From: Deltaproteobacteria bacterium
Lineage (GTDB): Bacteria > JADJOY01
Direction of reading: 5' to 3'
NCBI GenBank assembly: GCA_016713535.1
Contig: JADJOY010000012.1
Location: 18,464-82,463 of the forward strand
Length of the DNA stretch: 64,000 nt
The notes below the pieces were generated by a model. It was given only the letters and a program-made list of their open reading frames with translations, had not been told where the DNA came from and searched no databases. Made by a program: the position numbers and the translations under genes. Of this stretch, positions 50,917 through 59,576 are shown piece after piece (position 1 is the first letter of the stretch; the number at the start of each line of letters is the position of its first letter).

Positions 50917-51866
50917 AGACGACGAACGCGGTTTCCCGGAGTGAGCTGCGCGGCGGTGGCCCGGTGCGGTGGCTGACGCGCGCGCTGCCGCTCGTGGGCG
51001 TCGCGCTGCTCGGGGTCACGGTGTGCCAGATCCAGCGCGCCGGTGCGGCGCGCGAGGCGAGCGCCGCGGACGCCGCCCGCGCCGCGTCCGCTCCCGCGCG
51101 CGGGACGCGCGCCGAGGGGCGGCTCGTCACGTACCCCGGCGCCGAGGTGAGCGTGGGCGCCGAGGTCGGCGGGCGCATCGCGCTTCTCGACGTGGTCGAG
51201 AAGCGCGCCGTAACGAAGGGCCAGGTGCTGGCCGAGCTCGACGCCGACGAGGAGCGCGCCGCCCTCGCCGAGGCGCGCGCGCGCGTCGCCGAGAGCGAGG
51301 CGGATCTGCGCTGGGCCGAGGCCGAGTTCGGGCGGGTGCGGAACCTCTCGGGGCAGGGCGCGCTCGCGCCGCAGGCGCTCGATCGCGCGCGCCGCGAGCG
51401 CGACGCCGCGGAGGCGCGCCGCGCGCTGGCGCGCTCGGCGGTCGAGCGCCTCGAGGCTGCGCTCGCCAAGACCCGCATCGTGGCGCCCATCGACGGCGTG
51501 GTCGTCGAGCGCGCCGCGAACGCGGGAGAGATCGTCGAGCCGGGTGCGCCGCTCTTCACGATCGCCGACCTCACGCGCACCCGGATCGAGGCCGACGTCG
51601 ACGAGTTCGATGCCGCCCGGGTCGCCCTCGGCGATCCCGTGGAGATCACCGTGGAGGGCATCACGGATCGGAGCTGGCGCGGCGTGGTGGAGGAGATCCC
51701 GGATAGCGTGGTGTCGCGGCGGCTGCGGCCGCTCGACCCGGGGCGGCCCACCGACACGCGGGTGTTGATCGTGAAGATCGCGCTCACCGAGCCGACCCCG
51801 ATCAAGCTCGGCCAGCGGGTCGAGCTCGCGATCGGCGCTGCGAGCCCGCCGCTCGGCCCGAGTTGA
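50913..51866 (+). CDS. periplasmic adaptor (membrane fusion protein) of the ABC efflux system
   Basis: The 317-residue protein has one N-terminal membrane helix (LPLVGVALLGVTVCQIQ). A split lipoyl domain surrounds an alpha-hairpin: VSVGAEVGGRIALLDVVEKRAVTKGQVLAELD, then a coiled coil with ARARVAESEADLRWAEAEFG, then TRIVAPIDGVVVERAANAGEIVEPG. A beta-barrel domain follows. This is the HlyD/DevB type of adaptor that links an inner-membrane permease to a TolC-like channel. Its start overlaps the end of the ATPase gene by 4 bp. Confidence 0.93.
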   Translation: MKTTNAVSRSELRGGGPVRWLTRALPLVGVALLGVTVCQIQRAGAAREASAADAARAASAPARGTRAEGRLVTYPGAEVSVGAEVGGRIALLDVVEKRAVTKGQVLAELDADEERAALAEARARVAESEADLRWAEAEFGRVRNLSGQGALAPQALDRARRERDAAEARRALARSAVERLEAALAKTRIVAPIDGVVVERAANAGEIVEPGAPLFTIADLTRTRIEADVDEFDAARVALGDPVEITVEGITDRSWRGVVEEIPDSVVSRRLRPLDPGRPTDTRVLIVKIALTEPTPIKLGQRVELAIGAASPPLGPS

Positions 51867-51962
51867 CGCGCCGGCCGGCTCGCCCCGCTCACCTCGCTCA
51901 CGTTTGTCGTGCCGCGCCACCCGCAGGTGGCGCGCTCCCGACGTCTCCCGTCGAGGACGACC

Positions 51963-53489
51963 ATGGATCGCTCCGCCCGCCGTTCGCGCTCGCTCACCCG
52001 TTCGCTCGCATCGCCCGCCCTCGTGGTCCTCGCGTGGCTCGCCGCGCCGGCCGCCACCGCGCTCGCCGGCGCCCAGCCGGGCGTCGCCCCGGTCTCGCCC
52101 GCCGCGGAGGCGCGGCCCTTCACCGCCCAGCTCGACGCGCTGCTCGGCGTGCCGGGCGGGCTGACCGCCGAGCAGGTCGCGCTGCGCGCCGAGGAGACCA
52201 GCTTTGACGTGGCCGCCCGCCGCCACGAGATCGCGGCGGCGGCCAGCGAGGTCGATCGCGCTCTCGTCGCCTACCTGCCACGTCTCGCGTTGAGCGCCAG
52301 CTACGCGCGCTACTCGTCGGTCGATCAACCCGCGATCGGCAACGTGGTGGCCGCGCCGGGCGTTCCCCCCGGGCCGCTACCCGCGGGCGCCGCGCTCGTG
52401 GCCGGGCCGGTGGTGTTCCCCGACGTCGTCGACTCGTCGCGCTTCCAGGCCGGTGTGTCGGTGCCGCTCTCCGACTACCTCGCCGTGCTGCCCGGGCGGC
52501 GCGAGTCCGCGGATCGTCTCGAGCGCGCGGCGCGGCTGCGCGAGCGCGCCACCCGCCTCGAGACCGCCAAGGACGCGCGCCTCGCGTACTACGCGTGGGT
52601 GCGCTCGCGGCTCCAGGAGGTCGTGGCGGCGCAGTCGGTCGACGACGCGCGCCGCCACCTCGCCGACGTGGGCCTCGCGTTCGAGGCGGGCACCGCGTCG
52701 CGGGCGGACGTGCTGCGGGTCGAGTCGCAGCTCGCCGACGCCGAGCTGCTCCTCACCCGCTCGCGCAACCTGACCGCCGTGACCGAGGACCAGCTCCGCA
52801 ACGTCATGCACGACGAGCCGAGCTCGCCATACGCGATCGGCGACGAGCTGCAGGTGCCGGACGGGGAGGGAGCGGTCCCCGACGATCTCGCCGCGCAGGT
52901 GGCCGACGCGCGGCGGCGCCGCCTCGAGGTCGCGGTGTTCGACGAGCTGGCGCCGTCCTACCGGGCGCAGGCGGCGGCCACCCGCGCGGGCGCGGTGCCG
53001 CGGCTGGCGGCGTTCGGCGACGTGCTCTCGGCCAACCCGAACGAGCGCGTGATCCCGGCGCAGGACCGCTTCGACACCACCTGGAACGTCGGCGTCGCGC
53101 TGAGCTGGGCACCCAACGACCTCGCCGATGCACGCGCCGCGGCGGAGGGGCTGGATGCTCGGGCCTCGCAGAGCGAGGCCGACAAGGCGCGCTTCCTCGA
53201 CGCGCTTCGCGCCGAGGTGGTGGCGGCGCGTCAGGCGCTCGCAGATGCGCGGGCGTCGCTCGGCACCAGCGCGCGCCGCCTCGCGGCGGCCGAGGAGTCG
53301 TACCGCGTGAGGCGGCTGCTGTTCCGGAACGGCTCGGCCACCAGCGTCGAGCTGACCGACGCCGAGACCGACGTGACGGAGGCGCGGCTCGCCGCCATCC
53401 ATGCCCGCGTCGACGTGCGCTCCGCCGCGGTTCGCCTCGAGCACGCCACCGGCGCGGACGTCGACTCGTCGGCCGCGTTCGTCGACTGA
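51963..53489 (+). CDS. TolC-like outer-membrane efflux protein
   Basis: The 508-residue protein has a signal peptide (PALVVLAWLAAPAATALAGA) and the two tandem halves of the TolC/OEP fold. Long coiled helices alternate with short strands (YLPRLALSASYARYSS; VGVALSWAPND; VRSRLQEVVAAQSVDDARRHL; RVRRLLFRNGSATSVELTDAE). TolC-family hairpin motifs with AGTASRADVLRVESQLADAEL are typical. ATG at 51963 has GAGGAC upstream, and an ATG-like start 54 bp earlier is unsupported. It completes the tripartite pump 97 bp after the adaptor gene. Confidence 0.94.
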   Translation: MDRSARRSRSLTRSLASPALVVLAWLAAPAATALAGAQPGVAPVSPAAEARPFTAQLDALLGVPGGLTAEQVALRAEETSFDVAARRHEIAAAASEVDRALVAYLPRLALSASYARYSSVDQPAIGNVVAAPGVPPGPLPAGAALVAGPVVFPDVVDSSRFQAGVSVPLSDYLAVLPGRRESADRLERAARLRERATRLETAKDARLAYYAWVRSRLQEVVAAQSVDDARRHLADVGLAFEAGTASRADVLRVESQLADAELLLTRSRNLTAVTEDQLRNVMHDEPSSPYAIGDELQVPDGEGAVPDDLAAQVADARRRRLEVAVFDELAPSYRAQAAATRAGAVPRLAAFGDVLSANPNERVIPAQDRFDTTWNVGVALSWAPNDLADARAAAEGLDARASQSEADKARFLDALRAEVVAARQALADARASLGTSARRLAAAEESYRVRRLLFRNGSATSVELTDAETDVTEARLAAIHARVDVRSAAVRLEHATGADVDSSAAFVD

Positions 53490-53510
53490 GCAGGCCCGAC
53501 CGCGCGGCGC

Positions 53511-56009
53511 TCAGCCGTTCGGGTTCGCCGGATCGCGCCCCTGGTCGAGCTCGTCGCGGTCGTAGCGCCCGTCGCCGTCGCGGTCGATGCCGATCCGGAT
53601 GCGCGACTCGTACGGCACGATCGTGAGGGTGCCCTCGGAGCCGGCGCCGATCCCGGCCACGAGCTGCTGCGAGGTGAGCTGCTCGCTCGCCCGGTCGGTC
53701 TGGAAGCGCCCGTTGCCGAGGTAGTAGGCGCCCCGCTGCAGGCCGCCGATCCGGCCCTTCACCACCGCGCCGACCTGGTTGGTGGCGGCGATCGCGAGGA
53801 GCTGGTTGACCCGCGCCAGCGTCGCGGAGTCGTTCTTGTTGGTGGCGTCCAGGGTCACCTGCTGGCCGATCGCCGGATGCACGTCCGTGGAGAACGAGAA
53901 CATGAACGCCTCGATGTCGCGGCGCTGCTGCTCGCCTGCGGCGCCGGCGGCGAACTCGAACACCCGGCGGTGAAAGAAGTCGATGAGCGTCGCGTCCGCG
54001 CCATCGTGGCCGAAGCCGAAGCCGCGGGTGTTGGTGAGCGATGCGATCGAGAACCCGGTCTTCTGGTAGAGGTTGCGGAGCTGCGGGATCTTGATGCTCT
54101 GCGGTTCGTCGAGGGTCGCCGCGGCGATGATCTGGCCGTTGGTTCCGAGCGGCTCGGCGTGGCACTCGACGCACTTCACGCTGCCGCGATCGACCGGGGT
54201 GTTGCGGAAGAAGCTCTGGCCGGCGGCCGGGTTGCCGCCGTTGGCCAGCAGCGTGTTCTTGACGGTGCCGTCGAGGTTGCGGCTGGGGTTGGGCGCGAAG
54301 CGAAGCGTCGCCGCGAGGTTCTCGAAGTCTTGCAGCTGCTGGGCGGTCGGCTGGGCGTCGTCGCCGAGCAAGCTCACGAAGGCGCCGGCGAACGCGGCGA
54401 GGTCCGCGCGATCGCCGCGCCAGTGGAGCGGCTCGGTGCCGACGATGCCGACCAGCGTCTGGGTGGTGAGCGGGCCTTTGACCGGGTGCCACGCGCCGCA
54501 GTTCTCACCGTTGCGGCAGGTCTGGTCGAAGGGCTTGGACTGACCCGCGGGATCGCCGAGGTCCCAGGCGAGCGGGTCGATGCGGCCGTCCACGTGGCAG
54601 CTCGCGCACGCGACCTGGCCGAGCCCGGAGGTGGCGTGGGCGTCGTAGAGCATCGGCCGTCCGGTCTTCACCGCGGCGGGAGTGGGGTCGTGGAACGGGA
54701 TCTTCGCGAGCTGCGTCATCGACGGAACGTCCACGACCGAGATCGTGGCCTCGAAGCGGTTGAGCACGTAGAGCCGCCCGCGCGCCTCGTCCAGCGCGAG
54801 GGACGCCGGCCCCTGGCCGACGTCGACCCGGCCGAGGCGCGCACCGTTCGCATCGATCGCCACGACGTTGCTCGAGCCCATGCCGGCCACGTAGCCGCGG
54901 GCGTCGGTGCTCGACCACACCACGGAGCGGGGGTCGGCGAGCGACTTGTCACGTTCGTTCTGTGCGACGCTGGCCACGGTGTAGGTGAGGTGCGGGTTGA
55001 GGTCGACCACGCTCGCGCCCGGCGTGCCCGGGTCGAAGCTCGCCATGAGGACGCGCACGAACTTCGACCTGACGTTGGGCTCGAAGCGCACCTGATTGCC
55101 GGCTTCGGTGCCGACCACCGTGACCCGCCCGCTCGCGGTCACGCCGAGCGCCATGTCGACTGTCATCAGGCCCGAAACGTAGGACACGCCCGAGGGATTC
55201 GACGCCGGGATCACCGCGACGTCGTGATCGAGGACGTCCCACGTGACGAGCGCGCTCCAGTCGGCGCCGTTGGCGTCGCGCCAGCGGCCGCCCGCGTCCT
55301 TGCGAACCACCAGGCTGCTGGGCGGCGGCGCCGTCAGCCCCGGCGTGAGCGGCGGGCTGAAGCCGGCGCCGGCGTTGGGCGGCGGGTTCTGGCCACCGTA
55401 GGGGCCGCTCGGGTCGCTCACGAGGTCGCGGTGCAAGATGGTCGTGCCGTTGCCGGACTCGAACAGCGCGGCGAACACGCGGGTGCCGTCGGTGGCGAGG
55501 GCACGCGGGCTCTCGCCGGCGATCGCGACCACCTGCGGCGCGGCCTGCGGGTTCGCCGGATCGCGGACCTCGACGGAGTTGGCCTCGGAGACCGACACGA
55601 AGGCGCGCCGCGGAGTGCCGGCGAAGACCACGTCGGCGGGCTCGTCGCCGGTTGCGAGCGTGGCGATCACGTTGCCGGAGGCCAGATCGACGATGCTCAC
55701 CGAATCCGAGACCTGGTTCACGACCCAGGCGGTGGCGTCGTCGAGCGCCCGCACCGAGACCGGGTCGAGGCCGACCGGGATGCTGCTCGCGTTCGCGGGC
55801 AGCGGGCCGGTGAGGTCGAACACCTCGATGCGATCGTCGGGGGTGTTCGTCACCAACAGGCGTGTGCCGTCCGGTGTGATCTCGAGTCCGTGGACCGGGT
55901 GGTTCTCCCAGTTCACGAAGGTGTTGGGCGGGTCGCACGTGGCGGCGAGCGAGAGCCCGGCGGCGAGCAGCGCCAAGGTGAGCGGTCGGATCGCGGATCG
56001 AGTCGGCAT
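53511..56009 (-). CDS. secreted YVTN beta-propeller/di-haem c-type cytochrome protein
   Basis: The 832-residue protein has a lipoprotein-like signal (LALLAAGLSLAATCDPP). A beta-propeller of about 430 residues with YVTN-type repeats follows (HGLEITPDGTRLLVTNTPDDRIEVFDL; GRLYVLNRFEATISVVDV). The C-terminal half has two haem-c motifs, CASCH and CVECH, as in di-haem peroxidase/MauG-like proteins, and ends with a Ca-binding-like DRDGDGRYDRDELD. It is presumably periplasmic or surface-bound and redox active. The partner is unknown. The start is ATG at 56009 with GGAGC upstream; it is divergent from the ferritin-like gene. Confidence 0.86.
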   Translation of the reverse strand: MPTRSAIRPLTLALLAAGLSLAATCDPPNTFVNWENHPVHGLEITPDGTRLLVTNTPDDRIEVFDLTGPLPANASSIPVGLDPVSVRALDDATAWVVNQVSDSVSIVDLASGNVIATLATGDEPADVVFAGTPRRAFVSVSEANSVEVRDPANPQAAPQVVAIAGESPRALATDGTRVFAALFESGNGTTILHRDLVSDPSGPYGGQNPPPNAGAGFSPPLTPGLTAPPPSSLVVRKDAGGRWRDANGADWSALVTWDVLDHDVAVIPASNPSGVSYVSGLMTVDMALGVTASGRVTVVGTEAGNQVRFEPNVRSKFVRVLMASFDPGTPGASVVDLNPHLTYTVASVAQNERDKSLADPRSVVWSSTDARGYVAGMGSSNVVAIDANGARLGRVDVGQGPASLALDEARGRLYVLNRFEATISVVDVPSMTQLAKIPFHDPTPAAVKTGRPMLYDAHATSGLGQVACASCHVDGRIDPLAWDLGDPAGQSKPFDQTCRNGENCGAWHPVKGPLTTQTLVGIVGTEPLHWRGDRADLAAFAGAFVSLLGDDAQPTAQQLQDFENLAATLRFAPNPSRNLDGTVKNTLLANGGNPAAGQSFFRNTPVDRGSVKCVECHAEPLGTNGQIIAAATLDEPQSIKIPQLRNLYQKTGFSIASLTNTRGFGFGHDGADATLIDFFHRRVFEFAAGAAGEQQRRDIEAFMFSFSTDVHPAIGQQVTLDATNKNDSATLARVNQLLAIAATNQVGAVVKGRIGGLQRGAYYLGNGRFQTDRASEQLTSQQLVAGIGAGSEGTLTIVPYESRIRIGIDRDGDGRYDRDELDQGRDPANPNG

Positions 56010-56229
56010 CGAGTGCTCCGGGCTGGCGGTGCGCGGGAGCCCGCGCCGGGCGCCGCGAACGAATACGATACAGGAGTGGACGTATTGGCGCGCGCGGATC
56101 CGTGATCGCGCGAGCCCTCGAGGTCGGGCGGGCGGCGGCGCGGCATCGTCACGAATCGTCATCACCAGCAGCCGTCGCGCGCGACGGGTGGTAGCCTCCT
56201 CTTGCTGCACTTCGACTCCAGGAGGAGCG

Positions 56230-56751
56230 ATGCCCAAGGCGATCGACTTCAGTCGGCTCTCCATCCAGGACGCGTACGACCTCGCCATCCTCATCGAGGA
56301 GGAGGCCAAGGAACGCTACGAGGAGTTCGTCGACCAGCTCGACCTGCATCACACCCCCGAGGCCGCCGACTTCTTCCGCCAGATGGTCTCGAACGAGTCC
56401 AAGCACGGCGAGGCCCTCGCGGCGCGCCGCCGGCAGCGCTTCGGCGACGCGCCGAGGACGGTGGTGCGCGAGATGTTGTGGGACGTCGAGGCACCCGAGT
56501 ACCACCAGGTGAGTGCCTTCATGACCGTCCGCCAGGCGCTCGAGGTGGCGCTGGAAGCGGAGACCAAGGCGCACGACTTCTTCGCCAAGGCGGTCGGCCA
56601 TCTCACCGATCCGGAGGTCAAGGCGCTCTTCCTCGAGCTCCAGGACGAGGAGATCAAGCACCAGGGGATGGTGCGGCAGATCCTCGCCAAGCTGCCTGCC
56701 GACTCGGCGCTCACGCCCGACGTCAACGCCGATCCGCCGGTCGCGCACTGA
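56230..56751 (+). CDS. ferritin-like/rubrerythrin-fold di-iron protein
   Basis: The 173-residue protein forms a four-helix bundle with two paired Glu/His motifs, ESKH (Glu56, His59) and EIKH (Glu141, His144), plus Glu23/25 and Glu109/111. This is the di-iron ligand set of the ferritin-like superfamily. There is no rubredoxin Cys4 domain. It may handle iron or peroxide. The start is ATG at 56230 with a perfect GGAGGAG ribosome site. It stands alone, divergent from the cytochrome gene. Confidence 0.9.
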   Translation: MPKAIDFSRLSIQDAYDLAILIEEEAKERYEEFVDQLDLHHTPEAADFFRQMVSNESKHGEALAARRRQRFGDAPRTVVREMLWDVEAPEYHQVSAFMTVRQALEVALEAETKAHDFFAKAVGHLTDPEVKALFLELQDEEIKHQGMVRQILAKLPADSALTPDVNADPPVAH

Positions 56752-56776
56752 GCCGTCCTCCGGTCCGCCGTCCCCC

Positions 56777-56802
56777 GAGGCGCGGGATCGATCCCGCGCC
56801 TC
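56777..56802. terminator. perfect 26-bp palindrome after the ferritin-like gene
   Basis: GAGGCGCGGGATC and its exact inverse GATCCCGCGCCTC lie 25 bp past the stop codon and are followed by GATCGTTT. This is a strong rho-independent-type hairpin with a short T-rich tail. Confidence 0.7.
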
Positions 56803-56856
56803 GATCGTTTCGGCGCGGACCACTTCGCTCCTCCACCCCGCTCCGAGAGGTGACCC

Positions 56857-57642
56857 TTGGCCGAGCCCGTGCTGCGCGAGCTGCGTGACGGCGTCCTGCT
56901 CGTCACGCTCAACCGTCCCGAGAAGAAGAACGCCTTCGACGACCGGCAGTGGAACGCGCTTCGCGACACGCTCGACGAGGCGCGCGAGGACCGCGCGGTG
57001 GCGTGTCTGGTGGTGACCGGTGCGGGGAAGGACTTCTCGGCGGGGCAGGATCTGGCGGCGTTCGGTGGTTCGCTCGAACCGACCGACGACGGCAAGATCG
57101 GCGGCTACCCCGGCTGTGTCGAGGCCCTCTACCGCTTCGACAAGCCGCTCCTCGCCGCGGCGAAGGGGGTCGGTGTGGGGATCGGCGCCACGTTCCTGTT
57201 CCACTGCGACGTGGTGTACGTGGGCGAGAGCATCCGGCTGCGCTTGCCGTTCGTCGGATTGGGCTTGGTGCCCGAGGCGGCGAGCAGCTACCTCCTGCCG
57301 GCGCTGATCGGCAGCCAGCGTGCGGCCGAGCTCCTCTTCACCGCGGAGTGGATCGACGCGGCGAAGGCGCTCGAGGTCGGCATCGCGGCGCGCGTCTTCC
57401 CGGACGACCAGCTCCTCGAGGCGACGCTTGCGCGGGCGCGCGCGATCGCCGAGTTCCCGGTGTCGGCGCTGCAAGGAACCAAGCGCACGCTGCTCGCGGC
57501 GCGCGCCGCGGGCGTGCGCGCCGCCCACGACGCCGAGATCGACGGCATGGCGGCTCTCGCCGGCTCGCCCGAGAACATGGAGGCGATCGCCGCCTTCCTC
57601 GAGAAGCGCAAGCCCGACTTCAAGCAGTTCCGGAGCGGCTGA
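56857..57642 (+). CDS. enoyl-CoA hydratase/isomerase family protein
   Basis: The 261-residue protein has the crotonase fold: VTLNRPEKKNAFDDRQW, VVTGAGKDFSAGQDLAAF (oxyanion hole), KGVGVGIGATFLFHCDVVYVGES (second oxyanion helix) and LRLPFVGLGLVPEAASSYLLPALIG. In the active-site segment the glutamates of classical hydratases are partly replaced, so it could be an isomerase rather than a hydratase. It acts on acyl-CoA in fatty acid metabolism. The start is TTG at 56857 with GAGAGGTGA upstream. The composite repeats begin just after it. Confidence 0.9.
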   Translation: MAEPVLRELRDGVLLVTLNRPEKKNAFDDRQWNALRDTLDEAREDRAVACLVVTGAGKDFSAGQDLAAFGGSLEPTDDGKIGGYPGCVEALYRFDKPLLAAAKGVGVGIGATFLFHCDVVYVGESIRLRLPFVGLGLVPEAASSYLLPALIGSQRAAELLFTAEWIDAAKALEVGIAARVFPDDQLLEATLARARAIAEFPVSALQGTKRTLLAARAAGVRAAHDAEIDGMAALAGSPENMEAIAAFLEKRKPDFKQFRSG

Positions 57643-57659
57643 GGCCGGCGCTACGCCCC

Positions 57660-58050
57660 GACGTCGATCTCGCGCGATCCGATGGAGGGTCGTCGCTTCG
57701 TCGACGACCCCAGGATCGAACTGGCGGCCCGCCGGGAGGCGGGCCCTCCGAAAGGCGCGGGATCACGCGCTGGTTCGGTTCGGAGGGGCACGCGTCGCGT
57801 GCCCGGCGATACGCGCCGACGCACGCATCGGCAATCGCGTCCGTTCACGGTAGGTCCGGTTCGATCGACGTCCGATGGAGGGTCGTCGCTTCGTCGACGA
57901 CCCCAGGATCGAAGTGGCGGCCCGCCGGGAGGCGGGCCCTCCGAAAGGCGCGGGATCGCGCGTCGGTTCGGAGGGGCACGCGCCGCGTGCCCGGCGATAC
58001 GCGCCGGCGCATGCGACGACGACCGCGTCGTTCACGGTAGGTCGGGCGTG
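57660..58050. repeat. two tandem composite A-B-C palindrome units
   Basis: The gap 57643-58146 holds no gene. Each unit has an A hairpin (TGGAGGG, stem GGGTCGTCG, loop CTTCGT), a B hairpin in reverse (GGCCCGCC/GGCGGGCC), a C hairpin (GGCACGC, GCGTGCC) and a tail containing CGTTCACGGTAGGTC or CCGTTCACGGTAGGTCC. Unit 1 is A 57683-57710, B 57724-57749, C 57782-57814. Unit 2 is A 57876-57903, B 57917-57943, C 57970-58003. The period is 193 bp. Confidence 0.8.
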
Positions 58051-58146
58051 ACCCGCTTCTCCGACCTGGACGCTCGAGCTGGCGGCGACGATGGTGGCCC
58101 GTCATCGACGGGCGAAAGGCATCGCCCTCGACCCGGAGACACAGCC

Positions 58147-58608
58147 ATGAACAAGGTGACGCCGTTCCTGATGTTCAACGACCAGCTCGAGGCGGCGATC
58201 GAGTTCTACACCGCGACGTTTCCGGACTCGCAAGTGCGCAACGTCGCCCGCAGCGGCCAGGACGGTCCCATCCGCTCCGCCGAGTTCGTCGTCGGTGGCC
58301 AAGTCTTCATGGCCTTCAACGGAGGCTCGTACTTCAGCTTCTCCGAAGGCGTCTCGCTCTACGTGGACTGCGCGGATCAACGCGAGGTGGACGACTACTG
58401 GGACAAGTTCCTGAAGGCCGGAGCGACACCCACGGCCTGCGGCTGGATCAAAGACCCCTTCGGCCTCTCCTGGCAGATCGTCCCGAGACGCTTCAACGAG
58501 CTGATCGGCGATAGCAATCCCACCAAGGTGAAGGCGGTGATGGAAGCCATGATGAAGATGGTGAAGCTCGACGTGGCCGCGCTCGAAAAGGCCTACGACG
58601 AGGCATAA
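58147..58608 (+). CDS. VOC-family (glyoxalase-like/PhnB-type) protein
   Basis: The 153-residue protein matches the PhnB-like VOC family: VTPFLMFNDQLEAAIEFYTATFPDSQV, SAEFVVGGQVFMAFNGG, SLYVDCADQREVDDYWDKFLKAGATPTACGWIKDPFGLSWQIVPR. These are the paired beta-alpha-beta-beta-beta modules. Metal ligands are not certain, and no reaction can be assigned. The start is ATG at 58147 with GGAG upstream. It lies between two blocks of composite repeats. Confidence 0.9.
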   Translation: MNKVTPFLMFNDQLEAAIEFYTATFPDSQVRNVARSGQDGPIRSAEFVVGGQVFMAFNGGSYFSFSEGVSLYVDCADQREVDDYWDKFLKAGATPTACGWIKDPFGLSWQIVPRRFNELIGDSNPTKVKAVMEAMMKMVKLDVAALEKAYDEA

Positions 58609-58645
58609 TCGCGATCGAGCACGTCTTTCTCGCTGAGGAAACCTC

Positions 58646-59041
58646 ATGGGCAGCATCCCGATCGCCACCCTGTTCATCGGCATCTTCGTCTTGCTCCAGA
58701 TCCCGCTCACGATCCTCGTCGGTTATCGGCGCGCCCGCACCGGCATCCAGTTCTTCGACGGCGGCGACCCGGTGCTCCTCCGTCGCATGCGTGCGCATGG
58801 CAATTACACGGAGACGGTTCCGATCGCCTTGCTCGCGATGGCGGCGGCCGAGCTCAGCGGCGCTCCCGCCTGGCTCCTGTGGGCTGGCGGATCGTCACTC
58901 CTTGTGGGTCGCGTCATGCACGCGGCCATCCTCATCGTGAAGGGTTGGGGTCTTCCCCGTGCGATCGGGATGATCCTGACGTTCCTGCCCATGCTCGGGT
59001 TTGGCCTCTGGTGCCTCTCGCGCGCCGCCAGCTCCGCCTGA
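58646..59041 (+). CDS. MAPEG-family membrane protein
   Basis: The 131-residue protein has four hydrophobic helices. The family signature is RMRAHGNYTETVPIALLAM, where Arg, Asn and Glu form the conserved MAPEG motif. MAPEG proteins are glutathione-dependent membrane enzymes or eicosanoid-type relatives; bacterial members often have unknown substrates. It follows the VOC gene by 37 bp and may be co-transcribed with it. Confidence 0.92.
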   Translation: MGSIPIATLFIGIFVLLQIPLTILVGYRRARTGIQFFDGGDPVLLRRMRAHGNYTETVPIALLAMAAAELSGAPAWLLWAGGSSLLVGRVMHAAILIVKGWGLPRAIGMILTFLPMLGFGLWCLSRAASSA

Positions 59042-59059
59042 CGCCCCGCTCGTTCGCAA

Positions 59060-59545
59060 GCGCCGATGGAGGGTCGTCGCTTCGTCGACGACCCCTGGGT
59101 TGAGCGCTGGGGCTGGCGGCCCGCCAGGAGGCGGGCCCTCCGAAGGGGGCGAGGATCGCGGTTCGGGTCGGAGGGGCACGCGCCGCGTGCCCGGCGATAC
59201 GCGCTCGCGTCCGCCTCGCCCCGTCCCTCGATCCCGGTCTGGAGGGCGCGCCTCCGGCGCGCCGGTCTCGATCGGCTGGAGGGTCGTCGCTTCGTCGACG
59301 ACCCCAGGGCCGAACTGGCGGCCCGCCAGGAGGCGGGCCCTCCGATAAGGGCGGGATCGCGGTTCGGACGGAGGGGCACGCGCCGCGTGCCCGGCGATAC
59401 GCGCCGACGTGCGCATCGACGACCGCGCCGTTCACGGCAGGTCCGGGTGGGGCTGGAAGACCGCCAGGGGACGGGCGCTCCGAAGGGGGCGAGGATCGCG
59501 GGTCGCCTCGGAGGGACGGCGGCTTCCTGGCCGTCCGCGGCCACG
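59060..59545. repeat. two more A-B-C palindrome units plus extra hairpins
   Basis: The gap 59042-59576 holds no gene. Unit 3 is A 59067-59094, B 59116-59141, C 59170-59203. Unit 4 is A 59278-59304, B 59318-59343, C 59370-59403, with the tail GTTCACGGCAGGTCCGGG. Between them lies a B-type hairpin with a different stem (GGCGCGCC, loop TCC, GGCGCGCC) at 59240-59264. Another variant hairpin (GGACGGC/GCCGTCC) lies at 59510-59540. Confidence 0.8.
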
Positions 59546-59576
59546 CGCCGGCCCGAGACTGCGGTAGAACCCACCC

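Noticed and set aside
57682-58146. Open frame extending the VOC gene upstream through the repeats
   Set aside because: Its translation is only the palindrome modules. The VOC domain and a ribosome site start at 58147.
57660-59545. Possible CRISPR array in the repeat-rich region
   Set aside because: The repeats are several different hairpins in composite order with variable distances. There are no uniform repeat-spacer units and no cas genes.
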